Shown here piece after piece: positions 49,078 through 57,645 of a stretch of 64,000 nucleotides of DNA; position 1 is the stretch's first letter; the number at the start of each line of letters is the position of its first letter. The stretch covers positions 1 through 64,000 of the forward strand of contig NZ_PJME01000048.1 of assembly GCF_002954775.1 (NCBI RefSeq), read 5' to 3'. Source of the stretch: Streptomyces geranii. Its GTDB lineage: Bacteria > Actinomycetota > Actinomycetes > Streptomycetales > Streptomycetaceae. The translations under genes and the position numbers were made by a program. The notes beneath the pieces were generated by a model. That model ran no database searches. It was given only the letters and a program-made list of their open reading frames with translations, and was not told the origin of the DNA.

Positions 49078-50145
49078 ATGCGCCTGCGACGACACCCGCG
49101 AAACCCGCGAATCCCGCGACACCTGCGAACCGTACTCACCACCCTCACCGCCGGCCTGGCGGCGGCCACCTGCCTGACCGCCGCCGGACCGGCGAACGCC
49201 AACTCCCAGAGCGGCAACGCCTGTTCACCCACCGTCTCGATCGACCGCTTCTCCGACGCTCTCGACAAGACGACGTACGACGGCACCTTCGTCGGCAACT
49301 TCTCCGCGCTCGCCGTCGACCGGAACGGCGACCTCGCCGCCCTCTCCGACCGCTCCTCCCTCTTCACCCTCGACCGGAGGACCCTGACCCCGAAGAGCGT
49401 CGTCCCGCTCGCCGACGAGACCGGCGCCGCGCTCGACTCCGAGGGCCTGGTCGTGGACCGGGACGGCACCCGGCTCGTCTCCTCCGAGACGGAACCCTCC
49501 GTACGCCGCTACTCCCGCGACGGCCGCATCCTCGACCGCCTCCCGGTGCCCGCCGCGCTCCAGGTCGCCCCGGCCGGTCGCGCCACGGCCAACCAGACCT
49601 TCGAGGGGCTCACCCTCCTCCCCGGCGGCCGTACGCTCCTCGCGGGCATGGAGTACGCGATCTCCGGCGACGCCACCGGCATCGTCCGCTGGCAGACCTG
49701 GGAGCGCCGGGGCACCCACTTCGTCCTCGGCGCCCAGTACGCCTATCGCACCGATACCGGCCTCGGCGTTCCGGAGGTCGCGGCCACCCCCGACGGTCGC
49801 CTCCTCGTCCTGGAGCGCGGTTTCACCGCCGGCGTCGGCAACACGGTCCGCCTCTACCTGGCCGACCCGCGCCGCGCCACCGACACACGCGGTGTCGAGA
49901 ACCTCACCGGGCAGGACAGCGGCGTACGCCTGGTCAGGAAGACCCTCCTCGCCGACATCGTGAACTGCCCGTCACTGGGAGCGACCGCCAAGCAGCCGCA
50001 GCCGAACCCGCTCCTCGACAACATCGAGGGCATGGTCGTCACCGGCCGCACCCACGGCGGCCTGCGCGTTCTCCTCGTCAGCGACGACAACCAGAACGCC
50101 GCGCAGACGACCCGTTTCTACTTCCTGAAGGTCCGGACCTCGTAG
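49078..50145 (+). CDS. secreted esterase/phytase-like beta-propeller protein
   Basis: This 355-aa protein has a Sec signal (about 1-40, RRHPRNPRIPRHLRTVLTTL then an Ala-rich core). The mature part matches the esterase-like phytase domain: FSALAVDRNGDLAALSDRSS, DSEGLVVDRDGTRLVSSE, NQTFEGLTLLPGGRTLLAGM and LLDNIEGMVVTGR. It probably sits outside the cell and binds or hydrolyses a phosphate or ester compound. The upstream start 34 codons earlier is not preferred. No strong ribosome site is visible. Confidence 0.85.
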   Translation: MRLRRHPRNPRIPRHLRTVLTTLTAGLAAATCLTAAGPANANSQSGNACSPTVSIDRFSDALDKTTYDGTFVGNFSALAVDRNGDLAALSDRSSLFTLDRRTLTPKSVVPLADETGAALDSEGLVVDRDGTRLVSSETEPSVRRYSRDGRILDRLPVPAALQVAPAGRATANQTFEGLTLLPGGRTLLAGMEYAISGDATGIVRWQTWERRGTHFVLGAQYAYRTDTGLGVPEVAATPDGRLLVLERGFTAGVGNTVRLYLADPRRATDTRGVENLTGQDSGVRLVRKTLLADIVNCPSLGATAKQPQPNPLLDNIEGMVVTGRTHGGLRVLLVSDDNQNAAQTTRFYFLKVRTS

Positions 50146-50249
50146 CCACAGCCGCCCCCGGAGTTGTTGCGGAGGGATGAAATCCGCTTCCGCCCGCGTT
50201 GGTGCTTACCGGTGGAGTACGGACGTGTGGATCTACGAAAGGCACCGGA

Positions 50250-53200
50250 GTGACGGACCAACGGGGGCGGGAGCCGAAACCGGCACAGGAATCGGAACCG
50301 GCACCGGCACTGGAACCGGCACGGGAACCGGAACCGGAACCGTCGCAGGGATGGGGGCGACGCCTGGTCGGATACGCCTGGCGGTATCCGAAGGACGTCG
50401 TGCTCTCCCTGGGCGCCTCCCTCTTCGGCATGGCCCTCATCGCCCTCGTCCCCCTGATCACCAAGGTGATCATCGACGACGTCATCGGTGACAAGACCCG
50501 CTCCATGGGCCCCTGGGCGGGCGCGCTCGTCGTCGCCGCCGTCCTCGTCTACCTGCTGACCTACGTCCGGCGCTACTACGGCGGCCGGCTCGCGCTCGAC
50601 GTCCAGCACGATCTGCGGACGGAGATGTTCGGGACGATCACCCGGCTCGACGGCCGCCGCCAGGACGAGCTGTCGACGGGGCAGATCGTCGGGCGGGCCA
50701 CCAGCGACCTTCAGCTGATCCAGAGCCTCTTCTACATGCTCCCGATGACCGTCGGGAACCTGCTGCTCTTCCTGATGTCCCTCGCGATCATGGCCTGGCT
50801 GTCGATCCCGCTGACCCTGGTCGCCCTCGCCGTCGCGCCCGCCCTCTGGATCATCGCCAAGCGCAGCCGCCGGAAGCTCCACCCGGCCACCTGGTACGCG
50901 CAGGCCCAGGCCGCCGCCGTCGCCGGTGTCGTCGACGGCGCCGTGACCGGCGTACGCGTGGTGAAGGGGTTCGGGCAGGAGGACCAGGAGACCGGGAAGC
51001 TCCGGGAGGTCGGGCGACGGCTCTTCGCCGGGCGGCTGCGGACGATCCGCTTCAACTCCGTCTACACGCCCGCCCTCCAGGCCGTACCCGTGCTCGGACA
51101 GGTCGCCATGCTCGCCGTGGGCGGCTGGCTGGCGGTGGGCGGGCACATCACGCTCGGTACGTTCGTCGCGTTCTCCACCTATCTCGCCCAACTCGTCGGC
51201 CCGGTACGGATGCTGGCCATGGTGCTGACCGTCGCCCAGCAGGCCCGCGCCGGCACCGAACGCGTCCTCGAACTCATCGACACCCGGCCCTCCCTCTCCG
51301 ACGGGCACAAGGACCTGCCCGCCGACGCCCCCGCCACCGTCGAGTTCGACGACGTGTCCTTCGGCTACGACCCCGAGCGTCCCGTCCTCGACGGACTCAG
51401 CCTGGAGATCCGGGCGGGCGAGACCCTCGCCGTCGTCGGCTCCTCCGGCTCCGGCAAGTCGACCGTCTCCCTCCTCCTCCCGCGCTTCTACGACGTGACA
51501 CGCGGCGCGGTCCTCATCGCCGGCCACGACGTCCGCGAACTGACCCTCGAATCACTCCGGTCCGCGATCGGACTGGTCCCCGAGGACTCCTTCCTCTTCT
51601 CCGACACCGTCCGCAACAACATCGCGTACGGCCGCCCGAACGCCACCGAGGAACAGATCCTGGTCGCCGCGCGCGCCGCCCAGGCCGACCGCTTCATCGC
51701 CGAACTGCCGCACGGCTACGACACCAAGGTCGGCGAGCACGGCCTCACCCTCTCCGGCGGCCAGCGCCAGCGCGTCGCCCTCGCCCGCGCGATCCTCACC
51801 GACCCCCGCCTTCTCGTCCTCGACGACGCCACCTCCGCCGTCGACGCCCGCGTCGAGCACGAGATCCACGAGGCCCTGAGGCACGTCATGGAGGGCCGCA
51901 CGACCCTCCTCATCGCCCACCGCCGCTCCACCCTCGCCCTCGCCGACCGCATCGCCGTCCTCGACGCCGGACGCCTCGCCGACATCGGCACCCACGACGA
52001 ACTCCAGGCCCGATCCGCCCTGTACCGCCGCCTGTTGACCGACCCGGACGAGCTGGGCGGCGTCTCACCCGGCCGCGCCCTGCCCTCCCTGCCGCCCGAG
52101 GACACCTCCGTACGGGACGAGCTGGACGCCGAGTTCGACGCCGAACGCGGGGTCACCCCCAGGCTGTGGAGCGGGGACCGCGAGCGCAAGGACACGGCGT
52201 TCGCCGGGATGCCCGCCACCCCCGAACTCCTCGCCCAGGTAGAGGCGTTGCCCCCGGCCGCCGACACCCCGGACATCGACGAGGCACGTGCCGTCACCCC
52301 CGAGGAGTCGTACGGGCTGAAGCGGCTGCTGCGCGGCTTCGGAACGCCGCTGCTGCTGACCCTCGGGCTGGTCGCCGTGGACGCGGGCATGGGACTGCTC
52401 CTGCCGATCCTGATCCGGCACGGCATCGACTCGGGCGTCACCCAACTAGCCCTGGGCGCGGTGTGGGTGGCCTCCGCGCTCGCCCTGCTGTCCGTCTTCG
52501 TCCAGTGGGCGGCGCAGATCGGCGAGACGCGGATGACGGGCCGTACCGGCGAACGCGTCCTGTACGCCCTCCGGTTGAAGATCTTCGCCCAGCTGCAGCG
52601 CCTCGGACTCGACTACTACGAACGGGAGTTGACCGGCCGGATCATGACGCGGATGACGACCGACGTCGATGCCTTGTCGACGTTCCTGCAGACGGGCCTC
52701 GTCACGGCCTTCGTCTCCGTCGTCACCTTCTTCGGCATCATGGTCGCCCTGGTCGTGATCGACGTACAGCTCGCCCTCGTCGTCTTCGTCACCATCCCGG
52801 TGCTGGTCGTCGGCACGTTCTTCTTCCGCCGGGCGAGCGTCAAGGCGTACGAACTCGCCCGTGAGCGCGTGTCCGTGGTCAACGCCGACCTCCAGGAGTC
52901 GGTGGCCGGGCTGCGGATCGTGCAGGCCTTTCGGCGCGAGCGGGCGGGCGGCGAACGGTTCGCCGAGGGCAGCGACAGCTACCGCCGGGCGCGGGTCCGG
53001 GGCCAGTGGCTGATCTCGGTCTACTTCCCCTTCGTACAGCTGCTGGCCTCGGTCGCGGCGGCTGCGGTACTGATCGTCGGCGCCGGACGGATCGAGAACG
53101 GCACCCTCACGACAGGTGCGCTGGTCGCCTACCTCCTCTACATCGACCTGTTCTTCGCACCCGTGCAGCAGCTCTCGCAGGTCTTCGACGGGTACCAGCA

Positions 53201-54056
53201 GGCGACGGTCTCGCTGGGCCGCATCCAGGAACTCCTCCAGGAGCGGACCTCCACCGAGGCCGCCGAGGAGCCGCTTGAGGTGCTGTCCCTGCGCGGCGAC
53301 ATCGCCTTCGAGGGCGTGGACTTCGCGTACGGCGACGACGAAGAGGCCCTGAGCGAGGTCGAGTTGACGATCCCCGCAGGCCAGACGGTCGCCTTCGTCG
53401 GCGAGACCGGCGCGGGCAAGTCGACCCTCGTGAAGCTGGTCGCCCGCTTCTACGACCCGACCGGCGGCCGGGTCACCGTCGACGGCACCGATCTGCGCGA
53501 CCTCGACATCACCTCGTACCGGCACCGCCTCGGGGTCGTGCCGCAGGAGGCGTACCTCTTCCAGGGGACCGTGCGGGACGCCATCGCGTACGGGCGCCCC
53601 GACTCCACCGACGCCCAGGTGGAGGGGGCCGCCCGGGCGGTCGGCGCCCACGAGATGATCGCCACGCTGGAGGGCGGCTACCTCCACGAGGTCGCGGAAC
53701 GCGGACGCAACCTCTCGGCGGGCCAACGCCAGCTGATCGCACTGGCCCGCGCGGAGTTGGTCGACCCGGACATCCTGCTCCTCGACGAGGCGACGGCGGC
53801 CCTGGACCTGGCCACCGAGGCCCAGGTCAACCACGCCACCGACCGCCTCGCAGGCCGCCGTACAACCCTGGTGGTAGCCCACCGCCTGACCACGGCGGCC
53901 CGAGCCGACCGCGTCGTCGTCATGTCCGACGGCCGGGTGGCGGAAGACGGCACCCACGAAGAACTCCTCCAACTCGACGGCCAATACGCAGAGTTGTGGC
54001 GAACCTTCGTGGGGACGGCAGAGCCGGAGGAACCGGTCACATCGTCGCGCACCTGA
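50250..54056 (+). CDS. fused ABC exporter with one degenerate ATP site
   Basis: This 1268-aa protein is two ABC half-exporters in one chain: TMD1-NBD1-TMD2-NBD2. NBD1 has Walker A GSSGSGKST (about 396), signature LSGGQ, and Walker B LLVLDDATSA in which the catalytic Glu is Asp; its H-loop is AHRRST. NBD2 has GETGAGKST (about 1050), signature LSAGQ, Walker B LLLDEATAAL and AHRLTT. This is the pattern of heterodimeric exporters such as TmrAB or BmrCD, with one weak site. The GTG at 50250 has AAAGG upstream. The first 35 residues are Pro/Glu/Ala-rich, encoded by 6-bp tandem repeats. Likely multidrug or lipid export. Confidence 0.93.
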   Translation: MTDQRGREPKPAQESEPAPALEPAREPEPEPSQGWGRRLVGYAWRYPKDVVLSLGASLFGMALIALVPLITKVIIDDVIGDKTRSMGPWAGALVVAAVLVYLLTYVRRYYGGRLALDVQHDLRTEMFGTITRLDGRRQDELSTGQIVGRATSDLQLIQSLFYMLPMTVGNLLLFLMSLAIMAWLSIPLTLVALAVAPALWIIAKRSRRKLHPATWYAQAQAAAVAGVVDGAVTGVRVVKGFGQEDQETGKLREVGRRLFAGRLRTIRFNSVYTPALQAVPVLGQVAMLAVGGWLAVGGHITLGTFVAFSTYLAQLVGPVRMLAMVLTVAQQARAGTERVLELIDTRPSLSDGHKDLPADAPATVEFDDVSFGYDPERPVLDGLSLEIRAGETLAVVGSSGSGKSTVSLLLPRFYDVTRGAVLIAGHDVRELTLESLRSAIGLVPEDSFLFSDTVRNNIAYGRPNATEEQILVAARAAQADRFIAELPHGYDTKVGEHGLTLSGGQRQRVALARAILTDPRLLVLDDATSAVDARVEHEIHEALRHVMEGRTTLLIAHRRSTLALADRIAVLDAGRLADIGTHDELQARSALYRRLLTDPDELGGVSPGRALPSLPPEDTSVRDELDAEFDAERGVTPRLWSGDRERKDTAFAGMPATPELLAQVEALPPAADTPDIDEARAVTPEESYGLKRLLRGFGTPLLLTLGLVAVDAGMGLLLPILIRHGIDSGVTQLALGAVWVASALALLSVFVQWAAQIGETRMTGRTGERVLYALRLKIFAQLQRLGLDYYERELTGRIMTRMTTDVDALSTFLQTGLVTAFVSVVTFFGIMVALVVIDVQLALVVFVTIPVLVVGTFFFRRASVKAYELARERVSVVNADLQESVAGLRIVQAFRRERAGGERFAEGSDSYRRARVRGQWLISVYFPFVQLLASVAAAAVLIVGAGRIENGTLTTGALVAYLLYIDLFFAPVQQLSQVFDGYQQATVSLGRIQELLQERTSTEAAEEPLEVLSLRGDIAFEGVDFAYGDDEEALSEVELTIPAGQTVAFVGETGAGKSTLVKLVARFYDPTGGRVTVDGTDLRDLDITSYRHRLGVVPQEAYLFQGTVRDAIAYGRPDSTDAQVEGAARAVGAHEMIATLEGGYLHEVAERGRNLSAGQRQLIALARAELVDPDILLLDEATAALDLATEAQVNHATDRLAGRRTTLVVAHRLTTAARADRVVVMSDGRVAEDGTHEELLQLDGQYAELWRTFVGTAEPEEPVTSSRT
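50277..50343 (+). repeat. GGAACC-type 6-bp tandem repeat at the exporter N-terminus
   Basis: Units of GGAACC, GGCACC and GGCACG repeat about ten times with small changes. They encode the Pro/Glu/Ala-rich leader of the exporter. Such tracts are prone to length change. Confidence 0.75.
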
Positions 54057-54057
54057 A

Positions 54058-54110
54058 CGCGCCCCGCAGGGGCCGTTCAGGGGCGCGGGGAACGGCGCGA
54101 GAAGCCCCAC
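54058..54110 (+). repeat. dispersed GGGGCGCGGGGAA repeat, copy 3
   Basis: CGCCCCGCAGGGGC precedes GGGGCGCGGGGAACGGCGCG and GAAGCCCCACC. It starts right after the exporter stop and resembles the copies at 3331 and 15939, although more diverged. It may also act as a terminator for the exporter. Confidence 0.6.
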
Positions 54111-54203
54111 CGACCGGCAGCCGAAAACCCACGCAACCGTTCGCCACACACGACGCGTCCGTACATCAGTACGGTATACGCGGCAACGGAAGGGGGAAAC
54201 ACG

Positions 54204-54590
54204 GTGACCGCAGACTCGCTGAAGCGCCGCACGGCACTCGCACTGGCCGTGCTGACCGCATCCGGCATGCTCGCCCTGGCCGGCCCCGGAACCGCCGAAG
54301 CGGCAGCGCCCTGCTCGGGCCGCAAGGCCCGCACCCTCACCTTCTCCACCGGCGAGGTGCACATCTACCGCCGCAGCGGCTACGTCTGCGCGGTCACCGT
54401 CCCCAAACGCCCAGGCCCCCGCCAGTGGATGTCGGTGAGCGTCCGGGCGCGCGGCGGCCGTCCGGTCGTCGACGAGGGCGTGTTCTCCAAGCGGGCCGGC
54501 CCGGTCACCGTGCACGCGGGACGGCGGCATGTGTGGGTGAAGGGCACGGTCGGGCGGGGATCGGTCAGTTCTGGCTGGATCCGGTGCTGA
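54204..54590 (+). CDS. small secreted protein, unknown function
   Basis: This 128-aa protein begins with a Sec signal (about 1-34, ending GTAEAAAP). The mature protein has three Cys, including a final Cys, which may form disulfides (PCSGRK, GYVCAV, GWIRC). It is basic and probably beta-rich (VHIYRRSGYVCAVTV, GPVTVHAGRRHVWV). It is not recognised. The ATG at 54204 lacks a strong ribosome site, but the signal peptide supports it. Confidence 0.75.
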   Translation: MTADSLKRRTALALAVLTASGMLALAGPGTAEAAAPCSGRKARTLTFSTGEVHIYRRSGYVCAVTVPKRPGPRQWMSVSVRARGGRPVVDEGVFSKRAGPVTVHAGRRHVWVKGTVGRGSVSSGWIRC

Positions 54591-54709
54591 AGCGCCGCCC
54601 GGACCCTACGTACTGAGTCCGTGCCCGAGGGATTTCCCTATCTCCCCTGGTGCGTCCGGCGGTTGCTCCGATAGCTTCCGGCGCACAGATGTTTCATAGG
54701 GGAGGGTGC

Positions 54710-56170
54710 ATGCGCAAGGCGCTCAGATGGCTGCTGGCGCTCACCGTGCTGATAGGCACGTTGAGTACGGCGGGAGCGGCGACCGCCGCTCAGCCGGAGG
54801 CCACCGGCACCACGCGAACGACCAGCACGGCGGACAGCGCGGACATCAAGGACCGGCTCCTCGCGATCCCGGGCATGAGCCTGATCCAGGAGAAGCCGTA
54901 CACCGGCTACCGCTACTTCGTCCTCAACTACACCCAGCCGATCGACCACCGGCGACCGTCCAAGGGCACGTTCCAGCAGCGCATCACGGTCCTGCACAAG
55001 GACGTCTCGCGCCCCACGGTCTTCTTCACCAGCGGGTACTTCGTCAACACGAACCCCAGCCGCAGCGAGCCGACGCGGATCGTCGACGGCAACCAGGTCT
55101 CCCTGGAGTACCGCTTCTTCACCCCGTCGCGGCCCGACCCGGCGAACTGGTCCAAGCTGGACATCTGGCAGGCGGCCAGCGACCAGCACCGCGTCTTCTC
55201 GGCGCTGAAGAAGATCTACACCAAGAAGTGGCTGTCCACGGGCGGCTCCAAGGGCGGCATGACCGCCACCTACTACGAGCGCTTCTACCCGCGTGACATG
55301 GACGGCGTCGTCGCGTACGTCGCCCCCAACGACGTGGTGAACAACGAGGACTCGGCCTACGACCGGTTCTTCGCCACCGTCGGCACCAAGGAGTGCCGCG
55401 ACCGGCTGAACGGCGTGCAGCGCGAGGCGCTCGTCCGCCGCGAGCCGCTGGAGAAGCGGTACGCGGAGTTCGCCGCCGCCGAGGGCTTCACCTTCGACAC
55501 CATCGGCAGCCTCGACAAGGCGTACGAGGCCACCGTCCTCGACTACGTCTGGGGCTTCTGGCAGTACAGCCTGCTCGCCGACTGCGAGTCCATCCCGGCC
55601 GACGCCAAGAACGCGACCGACGACGACATCTGGACCTCGATCGACACGATCGCCGGGTTCTCCTTCTACACCGACCAGGGCCTGGAGCCGTACACGCCGT
55701 ACTACTACCAGGCGGGCACCCAACTCGGCGCGCCCACCATCAAGTTCCCGCACATCGAGAAGAAGTACATCCGCTACGGCTACCTGCCGCCGCGGGAGTT
55801 CGTCCCCCGGGACATCTCGATGAAGTTCCAGCCGCGGGCGATGCGCGACGTCGACAACTGGGTCAAGCACCGTGCGAACCAGATGCTGTTCGTGTACGGG
55901 CAGAACGACCCGTGGGGCGCCGAGCAGTTCCGCCTCGGCAAGGGCGCGAAGGACTCGTACGTCTTCACCGCCCCCGGACTGAACCACGGCGCGAACGTCG
56001 CGGGTCTGGTCCCCGAGCAGAAGGCGCTCGCCACCGCCCGCATCCTGGCCTGGGCCGGTGTCGCCTCGACGACCGTCCAGTCGAACCCGTCGGTGGCCAA
56101 GCCGCTGGCGACGTACGACGCGAGGCTCGACAAGCGGGACATCGAGCGTGAGCCCACGCTGCGCCCGTAG
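54710..56170 (+). CDS. secreted S37 tripeptidyl aminopeptidase
   Basis: This exported serine peptidase removes tri/tetrapeptides from protein N-termini; S37 family members are known from Streptomyces mobaraensis. The 486-aa protein has a Sec signal (about 1-27, ending AATAAQ). WLSTGGSKGGMTATYYERFYP holds the nucleophile (Ser about 179). GQNDPWGAEQFRLG provides the Asp and GLNHGANV the His of the triad. The ATG at 54710 has GGGGAGGG 3 nt upstream, so the longer extension is rejected. Confidence 0.92.
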   Translation: MRKALRWLLALTVLIGTLSTAGAATAAQPEATGTTRTTSTADSADIKDRLLAIPGMSLIQEKPYTGYRYFVLNYTQPIDHRRPSKGTFQQRITVLHKDVSRPTVFFTSGYFVNTNPSRSEPTRIVDGNQVSLEYRFFTPSRPDPANWSKLDIWQAASDQHRVFSALKKIYTKKWLSTGGSKGGMTATYYERFYPRDMDGVVAYVAPNDVVNNEDSAYDRFFATVGTKECRDRLNGVQREALVRREPLEKRYAEFAAAEGFTFDTIGSLDKAYEATVLDYVWGFWQYSLLADCESIPADAKNATDDDIWTSIDTIAGFSFYTDQGLEPYTPYYYQAGTQLGAPTIKFPHIEKKYIRYGYLPPREFVPRDISMKFQPRAMRDVDNWVKHRANQMLFVYGQNDPWGAEQFRLGKGAKDSYVFTAPGLNHGANVAGLVPEQKALATARILAWAGVASTTVQSNPSVAKPLATYDARLDKRDIEREPTLRP

Positions 56171-56211
56171 CACCCGAAAGCCGTGAACCGTCAGCCGTGA
56201 ACCGTCAGCCG

Positions 56212-56850
56212 TCAGCCGCCGATCGCGGCTGGCGGCCGGCCGGCCATCAGCCGGTTGACCAGGGCCAGCAGCAGATCCCGGCTGTCCCCCCGCTCCCGCA
56301 GGTCGCCCATCACGACCGGGACCCGCGGATCGAGGTCCAGCGCGTCCCGTATCTCCGCCACCGTGCGGTCCCGTACCCCGTGGAAGCAGTTGACGCCGAC
56401 CACGAACGGCACGCCACGGCTCTCGAAGAAGTCGATCGAGGCGAAGCTGCTCTCCAGCCGCCGGGTGTCCGCGAGGACGACCGCGCCGAGGGCGCCGTGC
56501 ACCAGGTCGTTCCACATGAACCAGAAGCGTTCCTGGCCGGGCGTACCGAACAGGTACAGCACGAGCCGGCCGCTCACCGTGATCCGGCCGAAGTCGAGCG
56601 CCACGGTGGTCGTGGTCTTCTGCTCGACCCCGTCGAGGTCGTCGACGCCGAGCCCCGCGACGGTCAGCTGCTCCTCGGTGTGCAGCGGCGGGATCTCGCT
56701 CACGGAGCCGACCATGGTGGTCTTGCCGACGCCGAAGCCGCCCGCGATGAGGATCTTCACGGCGGCGGGCGCGACGGGCGTCCGGGCCACGGAGGCCTGC
56801 GCCCCGGGCCCGGTCTGCTGTCCGTCGGAGTCAGAGTCTGAGTAGGGCAT
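56212..56850 (-). CDS. cvnD: conservon GTPase CvnD
   Basis: CvnD is an MglA/Ras-like small GTPase that signals from the conservon sensor. The 212-aa protein has the P-loop GGFGVGKTTMVGSVSE, switch-region TVALDFGRI and FGTPGQERFWFMW (Walker B-like). The N-terminus has a Ser/Asp-rich extension. Its start lies within the last 20 bp of cvnC. It is the last gene of the cvnABCD operon. In S. coelicolor such operons influence development and antibiotic production. Confidence 0.93.
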   Translation of the reverse strand: MPYSDSDSDGQQTGPGAQASVARTPVAPAAVKILIAGGFGVGKTTMVGSVSEIPPLHTEEQLTVAGLGVDDLDGVEQKTTTTVALDFGRITVSGRLVLYLFGTPGQERFWFMWNDLVHGALGAVVLADTRRLESSFASIDFFESRGVPFVVGVNCFHGVRDRTVAEIRDALDLDPRVPVVMGDLRERGDSRDLLLALVNRLMAGRPPAAIGG

Positions 56851-57220
56851 CCTTCACCGCCTGCAGAAGAGTCATGTCCGGTTCCTGGCCGACGGCCACC
56901 GCGAGCGGCGGCCGGGCCGTGACCCGGTCGAGCGTGATGAGGTCGCCGACGAGGATCTTCGTCACCGCCACCGGCAGATTCAGCCCGGCGGCGACCTCGG
57001 CGAGCGCCACCGGCGTACGGCACTGCCGCAGGATCGTCCGGTGCTCGGGCTGCAGCGACCGGTCGCCGGCCCGTTCGGCGGGCGCGACGGTGGCGATCAC
57101 CGTGATGAGGGTGAGGTCGTCGCGCGCCGAGGCGGTACGCCCATGGGTGATCGTGTACGCCCGGACGAGCCCCTCCTCGGCGTCATCGTCGTCCGGCGAC
57201 GCGTCCGCCCAGTGCCTCAC
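56831..57220 (-). CDS. cvnC: conservon DUF742 protein CvnC
   Basis: This 129-aa DUF742 protein belongs to the conservon operon. Core motifs are RAYTITHGRT, LQPEHRTILRQCR, SLAEVAAGLNLPVAV-like VALAEVAAGLNLPVAV, VLVGDLI, and the final LLQAVKDALLRL. Its stop overlaps cvnD. Its start overlaps the cvnB stop as ATGA. Function within the complex is unclear, but it has a winged-helix-like pattern. Confidence 0.93.
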   Translation of the reverse strand: MRHWADASPDDDDAEEGLVRAYTITHGRTASARDDLTLITVIATVAPAERAGDRSLQPEHRTILRQCRTPVALAEVAAGLNLPVAVTKILVGDLITLDRVTARPPLAVAVGQEPDMTLLQAVKDALLRL

Positions 57221-57645
57221 TCACGCCCTCCGCCCTCCAGGTGCTGGACCCGCACCTCGGTCCCCAGCCGCTGCCCGACCTGCTGTACGAGGGTGTCCAT
57301 CGCGACGGCCATCACCTCGGCGTCGACCTCCTGGTCCGCGACGACCGCCAGGTGGGTGCCCCGGCCGGCCGAGCTGACGAACAGCCAGATCTCGTCCAGC
57401 TCGATGATCACCTGGTGGACGGCCCCGCCGCCGAAGACCTCCCCGACCCCCCGGGCCAGACTCTGCTGACCGGTGGCGATGGCGGCCAGCCGCTCCGCGT
57501 CGACCCGCGCGATGCTGCTCGACTGGCTCACCACCAGCCCGTCGTCGGACAGCACGATGGCGTTCCGGGTGCCCGGCACCTGGTCGACCAGACGGTCGAG
57601 CAGCCAGTCGAGGTCGGAGTTGGTGGCAGTGGTTCGCAGAGTCAT
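57217..57645 (-). CDS. cvnB: conservon roadblock protein CvnB
   Basis: This 142-aa roadblock/LC7-type protein regulates the small GTPase of the conservon. Family hallmarks are LDWLLDRLVDQVPGTRNAIV, SDDGLVVSQS and LAAIATGQQSLARG. It is coupled to cvnC and cvnA by 4-bp ATGA overlaps. It is cytoplasmic and likely forms a complex with CvnD. Confidence 0.94.
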   Translation of the reverse strand: MTLRTTATNSDLDWLLDRLVDQVPGTRNAIVLSDDGLVVSQSSSIARVDAERLAAIATGQQSLARGVGEVFGGGAVHQVIIELDEIWLFVSSAGRGTHLAVVADQEVDAEVMAVAMDTLVQQVGQRLGTEVRVQHLEGGGRE

